63,465 nt of DNA, from assembly GCA_018266335.1 (NCBI GenBank), contig JAFEAR010000171.1, positions 1-63,465 of the forward strand, in the 5' to 3' direction. The stretch comes from Bdellovibrionales bacterium. GTDB lineage: Bacteria; Bdellovibrionota; UBA2428. The position numbers and the translations under genes are program-made. The notes beneath the pieces were generated by a model. The model made no database searches. It was not told the origin of the DNA and saw only the letters and a list, made by a program, of their open reading frames with translations. Positions 35,168-43,987 of this stretch are shown in pieces (the stretch's first letter is position 1; the number at the start of each line of letters is the position of its first letter).

Positions 35168-36201
35168 TTCTGAGTTCCGGCCACGTAAGCGTCGGGCACA
35201 AATTTACGGTATTCCGCGAGGCGCTCATTGGCGGCCGCTTTCGATCCGAAGGGACCAACCAGAATACGCGTCCACTGTCCCTTGCCCTTCACCTCCACCT
35301 TGCAGGCGAACAATTCGTCCTTCTGCAGCGTGGCCGCGAGATCTTCTTTGTACTTAGCGAAGAGCTTGCGGAATTCTTCGTCGGACATGTCCTGCTGGCT
35401 CACCGACTTGAGCTGAATGGATTGCGGTCCCTTGCGACCTTGGGCGTAGAAGCCATCGCTTGCCTTGGTGGCTTTGGGCTCTGGTTTAATTTCCGCCTTC
35501 GGCTCTGTTTTCATTTCCGCCTTCGGCTCTGTTTTAACCTCTTCTTTGTGTTCGGCTTTGTGCTCTGCCTTGTGTTCGGCCACGGGGGCCTTGGCGACGG
35601 GCGCCGCGTGGTGGGCGGCGGCTTTTTTTCCGGGCGCTTTTTTCTTGAGCTGAATTTTCCAGTTCAACGCGCCATTTTCGCCTTCGGACTCGGCCGGAGC
35701 CGAGCGCGTGAAGTCTTCAAAACCTTCGGCCTCAATTTGCACCATTTGTGCCTTGGGCAAGAGCGGAATCTCGATGGGCGAAACGCCGCGTTCCTTGCCG
35801 TCTACCCAAACTTTTGCTCCGGCAGGTTCCGTCGCAATGGAAAGCGAAGCGGGAACTTTTTCTTCCGCCTTCGCTTCGGCAGCGGGTTTAGCTTCTTCGG
35901 CGTGCTCCGGCGCAGCTTCGGCAGACTTGGTCGCTTCGTGCTCGGCCGCCACTTCGCCGTGCGCGGCTTCCGCGTGCTCGGTGCCCTCGTGGGTCGAAGC
36001 ACTTTCGCGTGCTTCTTCGCCGTGTTTCTCTTCGCCGTGCTTTTCTTCTTCAACGATGTGCGCACCGGCAGCGTGGCCCGCTGCTTCGGGCGCCTCGTGC
36101 TTAGTGACGTCTAAACTCGCGGGGGCCGAGCGAATCAGCCAGAACAACACGCCCGCACCGGCAATCGACAGGAACATCAAAGCGAAGAATACCTTTTTCA
36201 T
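35155..36201 (-). CDS. PEGA and SPOR domain membrane protein
   Basis: A 348-residue inner-membrane protein. An N-terminal helix (MKKVFFALMFLSIAGAGVLFWLI) anchors it. Next is a long Glu/Ala/His-rich region (about 25-110), a PEGA-type domain (about 115-165, SIATEPAGAKVWVDGKERGVSP), then Lys/Glu/His repeats, and a C-terminal SPOR domain (about 265-345, with WTRILVGPFGSKAAANERL) that binds denuded glycan strands of peptidoglycan. It overlaps ilvA by four bases upstream and the M14 peptidase by 13 bases downstream. Probable role is in septal or cell-wall remodelling, by domain content. Confidence 0.78.
   Translation of the reverse strand: MKKVFFALMFLSIAGAGVLFWLIRSAPASLDVTKHEAPEAAGHAAGAHIVEEEKHGEEKHGEEARESASTHEGTEHAEAAHGEVAAEHEATKSAEAAPEHAEEAKPAAEAKAEEKVPASLSIATEPAGAKVWVDGKERGVSPIEIPLLPKAQMVQIEAEGFEDFTRSAPAESEGENGALNWKIQLKKKAPGKKAAAHHAAPVAKAPVAEHKAEHKAEHKEEVKTEPKAEMKTEPKAEIKPEPKATKASDGFYAQGRKGPQSIQLKSVSQQDMSDEEFRKLFAKYKEDLAATLQKDELFACKVEVKGKGQWTRILVGPFGSKAAANERLAEYRKFVPDAYVAGTQKCLP
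35490..35580 (-). repeat. In-gene tandem repeats encoding EHK and EPKAE-type motifs
   Basis: A 24-base unit occurs twice in direct orientation (35490-35513 and 35514-35537), encoding eight residues of the KTEPKAEM type. It is followed by shorter 12-base near-repeats (about 35545-35580) encoding EHKA. They lie in the linker before the SPOR domain and are likely prone to length change. Confidence 0.7.
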
Positions 36202-37457
36202 GCGTTAGACCCCTCGAGTTTGTAGCCGTTGTTCCGCAGGGCTTCGCGCAGCTCCTGAGCATGCGCCTTGCCCCGCGTTTCTAATTTGAGTTCAATGCGC
36301 GTATGCCCCACCGGGCAGCGCGTGCTCGTGCGATCGTGACTGACCTCGAGCACGTTGGCGCGCATCTCGGCCACCTTGGACGTCAAACGGGCCAACTCGC
36401 CCGGCTTGTCCTCTACGGTCACGGCCAAATTCAGCCAGCGTTCGTCGCGCGACAAACCGCGCTCCAGAATGTTCGACACCAAGTTCATGTCGATGTTGCC
36501 ACCGCAGAGCACAACGACCGTGGGCTTGGCGGGATCGAGTTTAAGTTTACGCGCCAACACCGCCGCTACTCCAGCAGCTCCTGCGCCCTCGGCAACCAAC
36601 TTTCCGCGTTCCATGAGTGTGGCAATGGCTACGGCCACTTCGTCTTCGTCGATGATCGCAATTTCCTTCACCAAGTCTTTGATGATGGCGAAGGTCATTT
36701 CGGAAACTTTTTTAACCGCCAGGCCTTCGGCGAGCGTGCGCTTACCACCCACGGGGGGAGGCATAACGTGGCCAACTTTTAAACTCTCGGCCATGGCCGG
36801 AGCCGCCTGCGACACCACGCCGAAAATCGTGCAGCGCGGGCGCAGCGCTTTGAGCGCAATGGCCACGCCCGAAATCATTCCGCCCCCACCGATGGGAACA
36901 ATCACCTGAATGTCGTCCGTCGTGACGCCCGCCGCTTTGAGCTGCTCGTGAATTTCGATGCCCATGGTGCCTTGACCCGCAATGATGTCGGGGTCCTCGT
37001 AGGCGTGCACGTACACGGCGCCCGGAGTGGCCTTCAGAATTTCCTGCGCTTTAGCGTAGGCTTCGTCGTACACGATGCCGTGCAAGATCACCTGCGCACC
37101 GTAGTCGGCCGTGGCCGCCGCCTTCACAATGGGCGTGCCCTCCGGCATGACGATTTTGGCCGGAATGCCCAACTTGCCGCCCACGTAGGCCACGGCCTGC
37201 GCGTGGTTCCCCGCACTCGCCGCCACGAGGCACGGCGGTTTTTGGCCAGACTCGAGCAACTTTAAAATTTTGTTCGCCCCACCGCGCACTTTGAACGAGC
37301 CGGTGTTCTGAAAATTATCGAGCTTCAAGTACATGGGCGCCGTGAAGTTCATCGTGCGCCGCAAGTAATCCCACAACCGTAGCGGCGTGAGCGAAATGTG
37401 ACTTTGAATGCGCGCGTGAGCGCGAGTGATTTCATCTAAATTGGGTCGCGCGGACAT
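36198..37457 (-). CDS. ilvA: Threonine ammonia-lyase with ACT-like C-terminus
   Basis: A 419-residue PLP enzyme that deaminates threonine to 2-oxobutanoate for isoleucine synthesis. The PLP lysine is in SFKVRGGANKI (about residue 56), with AASAGNHAQA and the phosphate-binding GGGGMISG loop. The C-terminal about 85 residues (LNLAVTVEDKPGELARLTSKVAE...) form a single ACT-like domain, as in the ilvA/tdcB-type enzyme of about 400 residues, so allosteric control is expected. It overlaps the SPOR gene by four bases. Confidence 0.93.
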   Translation of the reverse strand: MSARPNLDEITRAHARIQSHISLTPLRLWDYLRRTMNFTAPMYLKLDNFQNTGSFKVRGGANKILKLLESGQKPPCLVAASAGNHAQAVAYVGGKLGIPAKIVMPEGTPIVKAAATADYGAQVILHGIVYDEAYAKAQEILKATPGAVYVHAYEDPDIIAGQGTMGIEIHEQLKAAGVTTDDIQVIVPIGGGGMISGVAIALKALRPRCTIFGVVSQAAPAMAESLKVGHVMPPPVGGKRTLAEGLAVKKVSEMTFAIIKDLVKEIAIIDEDEVAVAIATLMERGKLVAEGAGAAGVAAVLARKLKLDPAKPTVVVLCGGNIDMNLVSNILERGLSRDERWLNLAVTVEDKPGELARLTSKVAEMRANVLEVSHDRTSTRCPVGHTRIELKLETRGKAHAQELREALRNNGYKLEGSNA

Positions 37458-37466
37458 GGGTACAGT

Positions 37467-40208
37467 CTAATTGAGGATCAAATCGGGAACAACCGACCAA
37501 ACCGCTTCCGGATCATCTTCCGCCGCCAAAGGATAAGCATCCTTGTACTGGAGCGCCAAAGTTTCGAGATCGTTCTGCGCGGCCTGCGCGTCGTCCCGCG
37601 CCTGGCGCAGGAGGGCGAGTGCATTGCCGGGCAAGTTGGCCATGGATTTGTCCTTCAAATCGGCCGCCGCCACCAAATCCTGCGTTTCTTCGGCCAGGGC
37701 GCGCGAGTAGCCATCCATTACGAGGAGGGTTTCGGTGCTCGAGTCCGTAGCGGTTTCGGCAGTGATGGCCGCATTCCGCTTGGCGAGCAGCGCCATGGCA
37801 TCGCGCGCTGCGTCCTTAGCTTCGCCCCGACGGCGTTCCACGTAAACGGAGTAGTCGTTTACGAACTTATTCCATTTCTGCGACCACTCTTCCTCGGTGC
37901 GCCAAGCGAGCTCAATGCTCGGTCCATTAGCGGCCCAAGCGGCCCGCACGGGAACAAGCCAATCGAAGAGCGAAGGCACCTTCAGCAGGCCCTCAATGGC
38001 ACTCGTGCCACTCTTAGGAATTACCGTGCCGCGGGAGCCATCCGAATTCACGCCAGACCCCGTCGTCGTCGTCGTAGCCGTAGGGAGCCCCGACAAGCCA
38101 GAGGTGTTGACACTCAAAGCACTCAGCGAGGTATACGAGGCATTTTTAGAGCCCAAAGCCATCATGGTTTGGATAGCCCCGGCGCTCTCGAGAATCGCCG
38201 ATTGGTAGACGTCAAATTCCGCCTTCACCGCGGCAATTTCTTTATCCTTCTCGAGCAACTCGCGCCGCAAATTAGTGACGGTGTCGTAGCGTTTCTTCTT
38301 GGTCATGTTGATCATGCTGCCGATGGCCTGCTGAATGGCCAAATCACGCTCGCCAACGAGCTGCAGAATTTTTTGGCGCGCTTCCTCGGACTTAGCCCGC
38401 GAATACTCCATGCCCTGAATGAGGGAGTTAGCCTTGGCTTCGTTTCGCTTCCGTTGGGCTTCGTTTTCCTGCTGAATCTGCGTGATCGATCCCACATTGC
38501 CCGTGGTCGTGGTGGAACGAGCCGTTTGCCGCCCCTTCAGCGAACCCAGAATGCCGCCCGTTTGTGCACTGGAAGCCCGGCCACTCGCCAGGGCCCGCAC
38601 TTTGGAAGATACGAGTTGCCCCTCGCTCGCCAGCACGCGACGCTTGCTCGACAGCGGAGCTTTCGATGTATTCGCCACCATTTTGCTCGTCAGCGCATGC
38701 GTGTTGCGCGCGCCCGAACTCAGCACCGTGGCATTACGCAGCACGTTGCTACCCCGAGCGATTTCGCCGCTGAGCGCGCGCGCTCCGCGAGTCAAAGCCG
38801 CCGAATCCGTCAAACCACGCTGCAGACCCGTAATGTTGCCGCGCGAAGCCGCCACTCGTCGGCCGCTCCCGCTGCTGACCACGCCGTTCGAAGCCACCAG
38901 GCCCGAACTCGTGCTCGCCTGCGCCTTAAGGTAAATGTTGCTGGATAAATTCAAACCACCCCACGGCGTCACGTAGCCACCACCGGGCACCGATTGGTAG
39001 GGAACCGTAAGCGGCGCGAGCTGACGCATCCGCGCGATGTAGGCCGGGTTCGCCAGCACATCCAAACCAAACTCCTTCGCAATCACGTTGGGATCGGTGG
39101 TGTTCTGCGAGGCATAGAGCGCCATTTCGGCGGGATCGCAGTTTAAATCCCATCCTTCCCCCTGGATGTTCGCGCTACCTACACCAATGGCGAGGTACGC
39201 CAAGTTCGGCGTGCCGTAAATCGTGGCCAGCGAGGGCGCCACGCTGCACTTCAAAGTTTTTGCCAAATTCGCCAGCGCCGATTTGTTGATGGGATGGCGC
39301 TTGCGCTGCGATTCCGCCCGCTGACGCTCGCAATCGAGTTGCAATTTGGTGAGCTCGAGCGCTTCGGCACCCGAGTCGCCCGAGGCCCGCGCCCGGCGAA
39401 ACGCATCGCTCATAGAGCCCGTTTGAATGAGCATCGCCAAATCGTGCGTGGAAAGATTGGTGCGATCGCGCAGCGGATCCGTCGGGGCATTGAATACGGG
39501 CTTCGTTAGAGAATTCTGAAAAGCATCCTGGGCCGCATTAAGCGTGTTGGAGAGCTTGGAGCAGCTGGTAGACAACTGCGCTAACTTATCGGCGGCCGCT
39601 CCCGTCGCACTAGCTGCGGCCGTCGTGCAACACTGGGACATGGATTCCGCCCAGTTTTTATCGAGCACTTCCGCCGCGCGATCGAAACTCGAAGAACCGT
39701 CGGTCCAGGTCCGAGCGCTGATGAGTCCACCGTTATAACCCCGACTCACATTGAGCGGCTGCGCAACAGATTGAGCCGCCGTACGCAGCGCCGTTAGGTA
39801 CTCGCTGCCCGCGGAAGCCAAACGCCCCACATTCGCGGAGGTCGTGCAGTTGTTAAAAATAAGCTGCGCCGAGGGAACGGCCGTAAAATCTAGGCGCGCC
39901 GATTCCACGGCGCTGCTAACTTTCTGCGTATAACCCGTAACGGCGGGCGAGAGGGTGCCGGTCCAAGCGAGAAGTGGCTGCGCCACGTAGTTAGCATTCA
40001 CCTGGGAGTAGTAATTCGAAATAATCTGGCGATCGCCCGGATCGGCATCGCCCAAGTCTTGCAAAGATATTTGCAATTGAGCGGAACGCGCGAAAGCCGC
40101 GTCCACGGTGCTCCGAATTTCGGCCGCCGTACCGCCCCAAGCCAAGTTACTCACCGAAAGACCGGCCACGAGCCCGCAAGCCCCAATGCCGAGCCGACTG
40201 ATCATCAC
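37467..40208 (-). CDS. Large secreted protein of unknown function
   Basis: A 913-residue protein. An N-terminal signal peptide (MISRLGIGACGLVAGLSVSNLAWG) and scattered Cys residues (for example CCTT, LDCERQR, LKCSVAP, LNCDPAE) suggest a disulfide-bearing periplasmic or secreted protein. A Ser/Arg/Ala-rich stretch lies about 440-560, a coiled coil about 570-680, and further helical, Lys/Glu-rich segments about 760-880. An internal hydrophobic patch LFDWLVPVRAAWA sits near 755. It follows the 612-residue secreted gene after 40 bases in the same direction. No known family is recognised. Confidence 0.72.
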   Translation of the reverse strand: MMISRLGIGACGLVAGLSVSNLAWGGTAAEIRSTVDAAFARSAQLQISLQDLGDADPGDRQIISNYYSQVNANYVAQPLLAWTGTLSPAVTGYTQKVSSAVESARLDFTAVPSAQLIFNNCTTSANVGRLASAGSEYLTALRTAAQSVAQPLNVSRGYNGGLISARTWTDGSSSFDRAAEVLDKNWAESMSQCCTTAAASATGAAADKLAQLSTSCSKLSNTLNAAQDAFQNSLTKPVFNAPTDPLRDRTNLSTHDLAMLIQTGSMSDAFRRARASGDSGAEALELTKLQLDCERQRAESQRKRHPINKSALANLAKTLKCSVAPSLATIYGTPNLAYLAIGVGSANIQGEGWDLNCDPAEMALYASQNTTDPNVIAKEFGLDVLANPAYIARMRQLAPLTVPYQSVPGGGYVTPWGGLNLSSNIYLKAQASTSSGLVASNGVVSSGSGRRVAASRGNITGLQRGLTDSAALTRGARALSGEIARGSNVLRNATVLSSGARNTHALTSKMVANTSKAPLSSKRRVLASEGQLVSSKVRALASGRASSAQTGGILGSLKGRQTARSTTTTGNVGSITQIQQENEAQRKRNEAKANSLIQGMEYSRAKSEEARQKILQLVGERDLAIQQAIGSMINMTKKKRYDTVTNLRRELLEKDKEIAAVKAEFDVYQSAILESAGAIQTMMALGSKNASYTSLSALSVNTSGLSGLPTATTTTTGSGVNSDGSRGTVIPKSGTSAIEGLLKVPSLFDWLVPVRAAWAANGPSIELAWRTEEEWSQKWNKFVNDYSVYVERRRGEAKDAARDAMALLAKRNAAITAETATDSSTETLLVMDGYSRALAEETQDLVAAADLKDKSMANLPGNALALLRQARDDAQAAQNDLETLALQYKDAYPLAAEDDPEAVWSVVPDLILN

Positions 40209-40248
40209 GCTTCCCCCTGTTCCCTAGACCCTAACCCCTACCCCAAAA

Positions 40249-42087
40249 TCAAAAGGACCGGTTCGTACGTGCAGCATTCTGAGTGTTCGCCGGAATTCCA
40301 CTGCCCCGGCTCGGCGCACGGCGCGCACCCGTGTTGGGTACTACCGCGGGCGTCAAACCGATCCCCGCCGCGCCGGCACCCGCGCGGATGTCCTGCAGCT
40401 GAGGATTCGAAGCCCGGCGCGTGTCCATCTCGGCCGAGAACTGCCGCATGAGCGATTGCGCCGTTGCTTGGTAAATCGAGTAACGCTGAATTTCCATTTG
40501 CGCTTGCGGATTGAACATGGTGTTCGGATCGGAAGCGAGCATGGCCAAGCGCTGACCGTACTGCGCATTCAATTTGTAGAGCGCTTCGTACTCTTTCTTC
40601 AGGGCCGCCATGCCTTCTTTGGTGTTCGGCGTGTTCTTGAATTTGTCGGCCACACAGGACTCGGTGTCGCCCGGCATGGTGAAGTCGCCGCCCATCATGC
40701 TCGTCATGGCCTGAGCGTTGGCTTGCGCCTGGTACACGCCCGGATTCGTGTTCATATTCATAATGCCAGCCTGGTTGCCAATCACACAGCTGAAGGTCGT
40801 AGACGGCGACATGCCCGAAGCCATCATTTGATCAAGGATGTTGCTCATCTGGCCAAACTGTTGATTGCCGTAACCCACGGCGCCCATCTGATTTTTTGCG
40901 GCCGCATTACAAGCGGCCTGCACGAAGCCCGCCATGCTATCGGGTAGCAAACCATTTGCTTGCGCATCGGCGGCGGCCTTGGCAAGCTTCTCGTTCGAAT
41001 TCGCCTTATCGTCTTCTTTGTCTTTGCTCGATTTGTGGGCTGCTTTTTCGGCCTTGTCCGCCTTCACGAAATCGGCACATTTTTGCTGCGTGGAAATCGG
41101 CAAGTCTTTCACCGCGATGGACTTCATTTTTCCTAGAACTTCGCAGGTCGAGAGATTCGCATCGGCCTTATTGGTGGAAAGATAATTGAAAGCTTTGTCA
41201 GAAGCCTGCAGGCCACGCAGCTGCTCCTTTTTATCCGGCGTCAGACCCTCGCTCTGAATACGATCGCGCAGCTCTCCCACCCGCGTACCCGTTTTAGGGT
41301 CGAGCGATTCACTGAGCGAGCGTACGGCGGACTTAAGTGCTGCCGGTTTACCGTCTTGAGAACCCGAGAGCGCTACGTCGTTGGATTTAGCGAGGGCACG
41401 CTTAACCGCGGCCACGGGATCTTCACCGTCGGCCGGCTGAACTTGTAATGACTTATCATCGAGCAGCGAATTCAAATCCTTCGCAATGAAGGCTTCAATA
41501 TCGTCGGTCTTGAGTTTGGTGGTCACCTTATCGGAAAAGTTGTTGTACAGCTCGGGCGACGACTCAAGGTGATGGGTCATCATGACTTGACCCTTGTCGT
41601 TGACGGCCAGTTTGGTCACGAGCTTCACGGGGCTCTGCGCGCCAAGTGAAGTGCTGATGTTTACGGACTCCGAGGTGCCCTTCAACGTAGCCGCGTTGGC
41701 GAACAGCTGTTTAACCTGTTCCTGCGTTTTGGGATCGGTGAGAGCCTGATCGTACAGAGTCTTTAATTTATCGGGCGTGTCGATGGCCGTAAGGGCCTTC
41801 GTTTTGATGTCCTGAACCGCAGCGTATTCGGCCTTGGTGTTTTCAAGTTCCACGCTCAATTTCTTAATGGTTTCGGGGCTCACGTCGCCCAACAACGCCT
41901 TCTTTTGGTCGGCAATGGCCTGGCGAATTTCGGCGCGAGCTTTGGGCGATGCATCGCGAAGAGCTTCGGTTACGGCGTAGGGATCCGAGTAGTCGACATC
42001 GGTATCAACGTCATCGCCGTCGGCGGCCCGGGCGGACGCGGCGAAAGCACAGACGGACAAAACAACGGCGAACGGAAATTTTTTCAT
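40249..42087 (-). CDS. Secreted helical protein of unknown function
   Basis: A 612-residue exported protein. Start ATG 42087 gives signal peptide MKKFPFAVVLSVCAFAASARA; the longer frame from 42165 lacks this. The mature protein opens with an acidic patch (DGDDVDTDVDYSD), continues with helical Lys/Glu/Gln segments, a charged KAEKAAHKSSKDKEDDK linker and a Met/Asn/Gln-rich C-terminal part (MNMNTNPGVYQAQANAQAMTSMM). Five Cys residues are spread over the middle. It resembles its downstream neighbour in composition but no clear homology is visible. Probably part of the same exported-protein island. Confidence 0.72.
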   Translation of the reverse strand: MKKFPFAVVLSVCAFAASARAADGDDVDTDVDYSDPYAVTEALRDASPKARAEIRQAIADQKKALLGDVSPETIKKLSVELENTKAEYAAVQDIKTKALTAIDTPDKLKTLYDQALTDPKTQEQVKQLFANAATLKGTSESVNISTSLGAQSPVKLVTKLAVNDKGQVMMTHHLESSPELYNNFSDKVTTKLKTDDIEAFIAKDLNSLLDDKSLQVQPADGEDPVAAVKRALAKSNDVALSGSQDGKPAALKSAVRSLSESLDPKTGTRVGELRDRIQSEGLTPDKKEQLRGLQASDKAFNYLSTNKADANLSTCEVLGKMKSIAVKDLPISTQQKCADFVKADKAEKAAHKSSKDKEDDKANSNEKLAKAAADAQANGLLPDSMAGFVQAACNAAAKNQMGAVGYGNQQFGQMSNILDQMMASGMSPSTTFSCVIGNQAGIMNMNTNPGVYQAQANAQAMTSMMGGDFTMPGDTESCVADKFKNTPNTKEGMAALKKEYEALYKLNAQYGQRLAMLASDPNTMFNPQAQMEIQRYSIYQATAQSLMRQFSAEMDTRRASNPQLQDIRAGAGAAGIGLTPAVVPNTGARRAPSRGSGIPANTQNAARTNRSF

Positions 42088-42187
42088 AGCTGACCCTACC
42101 CCTACTGGCAGTCTATCAGGAGGCCTGCCTCCGGTGCAGATGTAAGTTTTTTGACTAATTCGCAAAAGTTCGACAGGGGAGTCCTGC

Positions 42188-42922
42188 CTAGCGACTCCGT
42201 ATCGTCCCGAATACCTTGGTCGGATAGTACACTCCGATCACCCACCGGCGCTCCTTGTAGGCCGTGATGGGCTGGTAACAAACAAAGTCGCTGGCAAAGG
42301 CCTCCTGGCGGCTGGTTTTAACCTTCATTTCGATGTGCCCGTGTTTACCATCGAGCACGCGCCGCTTGTTTTTGATGATCCATTTGGGCGTAGAATTGTA
42401 AACAATCACCGAACCAATGGGAGCTTCCCGCGGATCGAGCGTGGGTAATTTAATGAAGCCATTTTTACTCAGCTGGGGACCGGCATTTTTCGCACTGGGT
42501 GCGGTCAGCGTGTTCGGGAGTGCCAAATGGGATCGCTCCAGAATGCGCCGCAATCCTTGGTAACACTGTCCATTCGCCTTCAATCTAAGACTTCGCTCGG
42601 CCAGTCGGTAAGCCTCGCCCAGGGCCGCCTTCACTTTTGCATCTATAACCGGAAGCGAAACAGTCCGAATTAAAGTCGGCGGAGGAACGAGAGCACACTC
42701 CGCCGGCGCTTCCGCTTGCGCCTCATCGGAGGGCTGATCGCCACACTCAGGCACAGCTTCGGTATCGGTAGTGAGGGGTTCTAGACCTGCGCCCACTTCG
42801 GCATCATCGCTACTGGCCGTGCCGTGCAAAACCATGGGCACCGTTAGCTCGCCGCTGGCGTGCGCACCCAGTGAACATGCAGCAACGAAGCCCGTACAAA
42901 TGAAACTTTTAAAATGGCCCAT
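42188..42922 (-). CDS. Exported protein with Cys/His layout like NlpC/P60-CHAP peptidases (copy B)
   Basis: A 244-residue exported protein (signal peptide ends SLGAHA-SG). The C-terminal half has QCYQGLRRIL at the start of a helix (Cys near 119) and HGHIEMKV (His near 196), then FVCYQPI and a conserved VIGVYYPTKVFG end. The Cys-at-helix-start then Gly-His-beta pattern is that of NlpC/P60 and CHAP enzymes that cut or modify peptidoglycan. It is a paralogue of the 43299-43940 protein: shared blocks are NGFIKLPT-DPR-AP-G-VIVY, R-VL-GHGHIE-KV and YYPTKVF. The peptidase role is inference. N-terminal region about 25-90 is acidic and unique. Confidence 0.66.
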   Translation of the reverse strand: MGHFKSFICTGFVAACSLGAHASGELTVPMVLHGTASSDDAEVGAGLEPLTTDTEAVPECGDQPSDEAQAEAPAECALVPPPTLIRTVSLPVIDAKVKAALGEAYRLAERSLRLKANGQCYQGLRRILERSHLALPNTLTAPSAKNAGPQLSKNGFIKLPTLDPREAPIGSVIVYNSTPKWIIKNKRRVLDGKHGHIEMKVKTSRQEAFASDFVCYQPITAYKERRWVIGVYYPTKVFGTIRSR

Positions 42923-43302
42923 CAGCGGTAGCGATTATTACCCGAGTTATCTTCTTTACGTGCGTCTTCAATGGTCACCATGAGTTTATCGGCCGCCACG
43001 GGATCTAAACGACGCATCGCTTTCGCGAAGGCATCCGGATAATCTTCTTCCAGCGGCAAGAGAACATCGGCCTGACCATTCGATGGATCGTGATTCATAA
43101 CGATCACACCCCACTCTACTGCACGCAAAAGATTTTCGTCCGTGGGCCGGTCGTAGGCGTCATCGACCAAATGATTCAACTGCGCGTACATGTCCCGCAG
43201 CGCACTCGCCGGATCGCTCGCTGGATCACGGGCGGAACGCCAGCTAGAGCAGGCACCGAGGCCCAAACTCAGCACCAAGATCATCAATCCGCGACCGCTC
43301 AT
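42922..43302 (-). CDS. Lipoprotein between the two CHAP-like paralogues
   Basis: A 126-residue lipoprotein. Signal MSGRGLMILVLSLGLGAC with lipobox LGAC (Cys18). The mature part is helical and acidic (LRDMYAQLNHLVDDAYDRPTDENLL, LLPLEEDYPDAFAKAMRRLD) with no recognised domain. It overlaps the 42188 gene start by one base and the 43299 gene end by four, so all three are translationally coupled. A partner or inhibitor of the flanking CHAP-like proteins is possible but not shown. Confidence 0.72.
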   Translation of the reverse strand: MSGRGLMILVLSLGLGACSSWRSARDPASDPASALRDMYAQLNHLVDDAYDRPTDENLLRAVEWGVIVMNHDPSNGQADVLLPLEEDYPDAFAKAMRRLDPVAADKLMVTIEDARKEDNSGNNRYR

Positions 43303-43940
43303 TTGAACACCTTCGTGGGATAGTAAATGCCGAGCACAGGCCGATCCGTACGGTATTCAGAAATAGGTTGGGCCGAAACAAAATCGCTCACGTAAGCTTC
43401 GGTGGCATTCTTAAACCCGGGCAAGGTTTGGTAACTCTTGGCCGGCACTTTGACTTCGATGTGCCCGTGGCCCTTTAGCACCCGCCGACGGCGTCCGCGG
43501 CGAACCGTGGTCGCTTTGGAATCGTACACAATCACGGCGCCCATGGGCGCTTGCCGAGGATCCATCGTGGGTAACTTGATAAATCCGTTGGCCCGTAAAT
43601 CGGGCTCCGCCAAACGCGCACTCGCCTGCGTAAGCGTGTTATCTTCCGCCAAGTTGGAACGCTCGAGAAGCTGACGCACGGCCCAGTAACAGTTGTGCCG
43701 ACTGCGCAAGTTACGCATCTGAGCGGCGTATCTAAAGGCGCGAGTGAGAGCCGCCTGCACCTTGGCGCTCACCAACGCAGCCTGACGATCAAGCTCGTCC
43801 GTCGAATCAAGTCCCGAGCCTACTTCGCTATCAGTGCTGGAGGCATGCGCCTGCAGCACCTGACCAGCTCGCGCCGAGGTATTTAAACCCGCAAGCAAAA
43901 GAAAAGCAAAGGCCGCAAATGGCCGAGCGTAACGAAACAC
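43299..43940 (-). CDS. Exported protein with Cys/His layout like NlpC/P60-CHAP peptidases (copy A)
   Basis: A 213-residue exported protein. Signal peptide MFRYARPFAAFAFLLLAGLNTSARA-GQ. Candidate catalytic Cys in NCYWAVRQLL (about 83) and His in GHGHIEVKV (about 158). Like its paralogue (42188-42922) it has a Ser/Thr/Asp-rich mature N-terminus (ASSTDSEVGSGLD, compared with ASSDDAEVGAGLE in the other), so the duplication covers the whole mature protein. The third catalytic residue cannot be placed by eye. It is the first gene of the exported-protein island and is followed by a coupled lipoprotein gene. Confidence 0.66.
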   Translation of the reverse strand: MFRYARPFAAFAFLLLAGLNTSARAGQVLQAHASSTDSEVGSGLDSTDELDRQAALVSAKVQAALTRAFRYAAQMRNLRSRHNCYWAVRQLLERSNLAEDNTLTQASARLAEPDLRANGFIKLPTMDPRQAPMGAVIVYDSKATTVRRGRRRRVLKGHGHIEVKVPAKSYQTLPGFKNATEAYVSDFVSAQPISEYRTDRPVLGIYYPTKVFK

Positions 43941-43987
43941 GCCTCTATTGTAGCAAGAATCCCGCGCACGCTAAAAGCGATCGGGCG

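Noticed and set aside
42115..42140. GGAGG/CCTCC hairpin between two exported-protein genes
   Set aside because: Short stem with no T-run on either strand; not enough to call a terminator.
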